A stretch of DNA of 8,009 nt from an uncultured Spirochaetaceae bacterium (GTDB lineage: Bacteria > Spirochaetota > Spirochaetia > Treponematales > Treponemataceae). The stretch lies in assembly GCA_902797925.1 (NCBI GenBank), contig CADBUT010000438.1:1-8009 (forward strand). The letters are read 5' to 3'. The notes below the pieces were generated by a model. That model saw only the letters and a program-made list of their open reading frames with translations. It was not told the DNA's origin and searched no databases. Below are positions 5,602 through 8,009 of this stretch, one piece after another (position 1 is the stretch's first letter; each line of letters begins with the position of its first letter). A program made the translations under genes and the position numbers.

Positions 5602-7168
5602 CAATTTTTCTATAAAAAAATCTATCTCATTATTTGTTCTTTCTTTTTTTGCTGTTTTTTTGTTTGCATCAAAAGATTCATCATTTGATCCGGAAATTCA
5701 GCGTGAATTTGTTATAATTACCTCTACCCACAATTATAATTTAAACCCGCAGACTTCAACTTATTCAGTTGAAGCACAGCTTTTTTCAGGTTTATACGAA
5801 GGCTTGTTTTCGTACAACCCTTATACGTTAGAGCCAGAATGCGGTATCGCGGAATCTTTTAAAATTTCAAGAAACAAACTGACTTGGACTTTTACCATAA
5901 AACAGAACGCAAAGTTCAGTAACGGTGAACCGATTACAGCACATACAATTAAAGATGCATGGCTAAGACTTTTGAATCCTGCATTGAACGCACCTTTTGC
6001 ATCACTTCTTGATTGCGTTAAAGGTGTTGAAGCTTACCGCACAGGCAAAAACACAGACGAATCGCAGCTTGGTATTATCGTAAAAGACGATTATACGCTC
6101 ATTATTAAGCTTAATTCACCGTCAGAGCATCTCAGTAAGATTCTCTGCCACCATGCCTTTTCTATAACAAGCCCGGAAACTAATGTTTACAGCGGTCCTT
6201 TTTGCCTTGCTGAATACGACAATCAGCACATTCTTATGACTAAAAACGAAAATTATTGGGATGCAGCAAATGTTGCCCTTCCTTCAATAAGATTCATTCT
6301 TTCAGATAAAGAAGAAGAAAACACTCATCAGTTCAATATCGGTAATGCCGACTGGATAACAGATTATGTTGATATAAACAATATCTATAATATGTCTGAT
6401 ATTGTTTATTCTTCTCTGTTCAGCACAGATTATCTCTTTTTTAAGGCAGCTAATACACCTTTCAATAATCCTGATGTAAGAAACGCCCTTCTTTGTGCTA
6501 TTCCAGCTGATAAAATAAGAGAAGACCGTTTCTTAAAGGCAACTTCTTTGGTTCTTCAGCTCCGCGGCTATCCTGAAATTTTTGGTGTGCCGGAAGAAGA
6601 CATTGAATCTGCCCAGTATCTTTTGAAAAACGCAGGCTATGACGGAGAAAAAAACAAGCTTAGTATTACTTTATGCTTTACAGACGACGAACCTTCAAAA
6701 AGAAGGGCAGAAATACTGCATGACGCATGGGAAGCAATCGGTGTAGAAACTAATGTTATTTACAAGCCCGGCATAGAATATCTTGCTGCAATCAACACTG
6801 AAAAAGCTGATTTATTCAATTATATTTGGATTGGTGACTTTGCAGACCCGCTCGCATTTCTTGAGCTTTTCAGAAGCTCTTCTTCGCTCAACGTAACAGG
6901 CTGGAAAAACAGTCAGTACGATTCGCTTCTTGAAGAAGCAGCCAAAATTACGGACGCTGTTAAACGCTACGAAAAGCTCGCAGAAGCGGAACAGCTTCTG
7001 CTTGACAACGGCGTAATCTACCCTATTTCGCGCACATTAAGCGTAAATATTATTGACTTTGACACCGTTAAAGGCTGGTTTGACAATGCGCTCGACATTC
7101 ATCCGCTCAAGTACCTGAAATTTGTCAGACCAGACCCGCGCACAAATGTCGTCAAATTGGCAGACTAA
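5594..7168 (+). CDS. Extracellular solute-binding protein family 5, OppA-type oligopeptide-binding protein
   Basis: Periplasmic receptor of the SBP_bac_5 family, which delivers oligopeptides (sometimes nickel or other solutes) to an ABC importer. ATG at 5594 gives 524 residues and starts directly with a Sec signal peptide (IKK, hydrophobic 11-24, likely cut LFA|SK); an in-frame TTG at 5543 would bury it behind 17 extra residues, so I reject that. There is no lipobox cysteine. Family hallmarks are NLNPQTSTYSVEAQLFSGLY (49-68), EGLFSYNP (69-76), TWTFTIKQNAKFSNGEPITA (97-116, the family signature region), YWDAANVALPSIRF (221-234), NNPDVRNALLCAI (291-303), GDFADPLAFLELF (414-426) and TGWKNSQYDSLLEEA (435-449). 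The gene overlaps the preceding unknown gene by 8 nt; with only a weak GGA (5584-5586) upstream, translation probably depends on coupling. No permease or ATPase follows: the next gene is convergent. It is thus an orphan receptor here, using a transporter encoded elsewhere. The substrate cannot be assigned from sequence. Confidence 0.93.
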   Translation: MLNNFSIKKSISLFVLSFFAVFLFASKDSSFDPEIQREFVIITSTHNYNLNPQTSTYSVEAQLFSGLYEGLFSYNPYTLEPECGIAESFKISRNKLTWTFTIKQNAKFSNGEPITAHTIKDAWLRLLNPALNAPFASLLDCVKGVEAYRTGKNTDESQLGIIVKDDYTLIIKLNSPSEHLSKILCHHAFSITSPETNVYSGPFCLAEYDNQHILMTKNENYWDAANVALPSIRFILSDKEEENTHQFNIGNADWITDYVDINNIYNMSDIVYSSLFSTDYLFFKAANTPFNNPDVRNALLCAIPADKIREDRFLKATSLVLQLRGYPEIFGVPEEDIESAQYLLKNAGYDGEKNKLSITLCFTDDEPSKRRAEILHDAWEAIGVETNVIYKPGIEYLAAINTEKADLFNYIWIGDFADPLAFLELFRSSSSLNVTGWKNSQYDSLLEEAAKITDAVKRYEKLAEAEQLLLDNGVIYPISRTLSVNIIDFDTVKGWFDNALDIHPLKYLKFVRPDPRTNVVKLAD

Positions 7169-7644
7169 TCTTTTCTGCTCAACAGGCATACAGCTTCGGC
7201 TTCTATTGATTCACCTGCACCCACATCACCGAGCTTTTCGCCTGTCTTGGCTTTTACAAAAACCTGTGAGGGCTCTATCTCTAAAATTCCGGCTATCGAT
7301 TCGCGTACAGCCTGTCTGTATGGCAGAAATTTCGGTTTTTCCAGTTTAATAACGCAGTCAATGTTTTCGATTGACCAGCCCTGCTCTTTCACAAGCTCAT
7401 ACGCACTTGCAAGCAGTTTCTTTGAGTCAGCATTTTTCCATTTTTCATCAGACGGTGGGAAAAGCTCGCCGATGTCGCTTATAGCAGCAGCCCCAAGCAG
7501 CGAATCTGTAATAGCGTGTAGCAGCACATCGCCGTCAGAATGACCATGTTCACCTTTCTCAAACGGAATGTGTACGCCCCCGAGCATGAGTTTTCTGCCC
7601 TCAACAAGCCTGTGTAAATCTGTTCCAAATCCGACCCGAATCAT
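7165..7644 (-). CDS. ispF: 2-C-methyl-D-erythritol 2,4-cyclodiphosphate synthase
   Basis: Converts 4-diphosphocytidyl-methylerythritol 2-phosphate to the 2,4-cyclodiphosphate with loss of CMP, in the MEP route to isoprenoid precursors. The 159 residues match the family's usual size; the enzyme is a cytoplasmic homotrimer with a divalent metal site. Visible are metal ligands D9 and H11 (GFGTDLHRL) and H43, the loop GHSDGDVLLHAITDSLLGA (34-52), DIGELFPPSD (57-66), and the C-terminal VKAKTGEKLGDVGAGE region with T and E in their usual places. The ATG at 7644 has Shine-Dalgarno AGGAAG (complement of 7651-7656) 6 nt upstream and overlaps the ispD stop as ATGA, indicating coupled translation. Its stop codon overlaps that of the convergent peptide-binding protein gene by 4 nt, so no terminator fits between them. 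It is complete and separate from ispD, whereas some bacteria fuse the two. Confidence 0.97.
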   Translation of the reverse strand: MIRVGFGTDLHRLVEGRKLMLGGVHIPFEKGEHGHSDGDVLLHAITDSLLGAAAISDIGELFPPSDEKWKNADSKKLLASAYELVKEQGWSIENIDCVIKLEKPKFLPYRQAVRESIAGILEIEPSQVFVKAKTGEKLGDVGAGESIEAEAVCLLSRKD

Positions 7645-8009
7645 TGTCTGCTTCCTGTTATCAAGTCTTCTTTATAGGTTATCTTTTTATTTGTAGTCTC
7701 TCCGTAAGAAATGTACACATCGCCGCAATACTGACCCCAAATTTCTGTATCATCGGTGTACTCTCTTCCGTCTGAAGAAGCCTTTTTGTGCGCTTCTAGC
7801 AGTTTTTCAAATTGAAAAGCCTGAGGAGTCTGCACTGCATAAATTGTGCTTCTTTGCAGATGGGCTATAATTTTTCCTCTTCCGTCAACCTGCTTCTGCG
7901 TATCAACAGCCGGTATGCCCGGAACAGCCGCACCAGATTTTTCAAGGCAGTTTATTACATCATCAATAATCTTTTTAGAAACAAAAGGCCGCGCACCGTC
8001 ATGAATCAG
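7641..8009 (-). CDS. ispD: 2-C-methyl-D-erythritol 4-phosphate cytidylyltransferase, 3' part (cut by window edge)
   Basis: Transfers CMP from CTP to methylerythritol 4-phosphate, giving CDP-methylerythritol; third step of the MEP pathway. The reading frame stays open from the stop at 7641 to the window edge, giving the last 122 residues; the N-terminal CTP-binding half lies outside. A GTG at 7835 is internal, not the start. Family landmarks in the fragment are IHDGARPFV (2-10, the HDAARP-type loop), AVPGIPAVDT (28-37), QTPQAF (60-65), YTDDTEIW (84-91) and TNKKITYKEDL (106-116), whose second lysine corresponds to the conserved active-site lysine of the N-x-K-[VI]-T motif. It lies upstream of ispF with a 4-nt overlap (ATGA), so the two form an operon. 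A start and promoter cannot be seen. Confidence 0.95.
   Translation of the reverse strand: MIHDGARPFVSKKIIDDVINCLEKSGAAVPGIPAVDTQKQVDGRGKIIAHLQRSTIYAVQTPQAFQFEKLLEAHKKASSDGREYTDDTEIWGQYCGDVYISYGETTNKKITYKEDLITGSRQ
7651..7656 (-). promoter_or_regulatory. Ribosome binding site of ispF, inside the ispD coding end
   Basis: Read on the - strand, AGGAAG lies 6 nt before the ispF ATG and within the final codons of ispD. It supports the ATG at 7644 and indicates independent initiation in addition to coupling with ispD termination. Confidence 0.7.

Noticed and set aside
7835..7837. GTG at 7835 as start of a 64-residue protein on the - strand
   Set aside because: The frame continues without a stop to the window edge and the added sequence contains conserved IspD motifs, so this is the end of ispD and not a small gene.
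1..8009. Mobile element, CRISPR array or tRNA/rRNA gene
   Set aside because: I saw no transposase or integrase motif, no regularly spaced repeats, no terminal inverted repeats with target duplications and no cloverleaf-like segment outside the coding regions.

Overview
The window is AT-rich bacterial DNA, densely packed, with five genes on the + strand and two on the - strand. It most resembles a host-associated or anaerobic spirochaete of the Treponema type. That placement is inferred from a Bacillus/Clostridium-like (alpha-type) glutamine synthetase, a secreted SUMF1-domain protein (a family expanded in treponemes), MEP-pathway isoprenoid genes, Sec signal peptides without a lipobox, and a large orphan protein paired with an oligopeptide-binding protein. 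No marker gene (rRNA, flagellar, ribosomal) is present to prove it.

Layout. Positions 38-1369 encode glnA, glutamine synthetase, which is complete and has its active-site residues. Positions 1370-1508 form a structured intergenic region. It holds a nested inverted repeat, a possible promoter and a strong terminator-like hairpin that runs straight into the ribosome binding site of the next gene. Positions 1509-2882 encode an exported protein with a DUF1266-like domain and a helical C-terminal half; it starts with TTG. Positions 2883-3133 are an AT-rich promoter region with an inverted repeat centred on the -10 box. Positions 3134-4066 encode an exported SUMF1/formylglycine-generating-enzyme-like protein that lacks the full catalytic cysteine pair; it is closed by a textbook terminator at 4084-4117.

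Positions 4183-5601 encode a cytoplasmic, mostly helical protein that I do not recognise. Its start may be leaderless. Its last codons overlap the start of a family 5 (OppA-type) peptide-binding protein at 5594-7168, so the two form a translationally coupled pair. The + strand run ends where the stop codon of that binding protein overlaps the stop codon of ispF (- strand, 7165-7644). Upstream of ispF, and overlapping it by 4 nt, is the 3' part of ispD (7641 to the window edge).

How the genes work together: glnA handles ammonia assimilation and is probably its own transcription unit. The two exported proteins at 1509 and 3134 are separately expressed envelope or periplasmic proteins of unknown role. 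The 4183/5594 pair suggests an uncharacterised cytoplasmic partner made with a peptide receptor, but no permease or ATPase genes are nearby. ispD and ispF catalyse two non-consecutive steps of the MEP route to IPP/DMAPP. I see no rRNA, tRNA, CRISPR array, transposase or other mobile element. The clearest candidates for something undescribed are the exported DUF1266 protein with its unusual leader and the unknown gene coupled to the peptide-binding protein.
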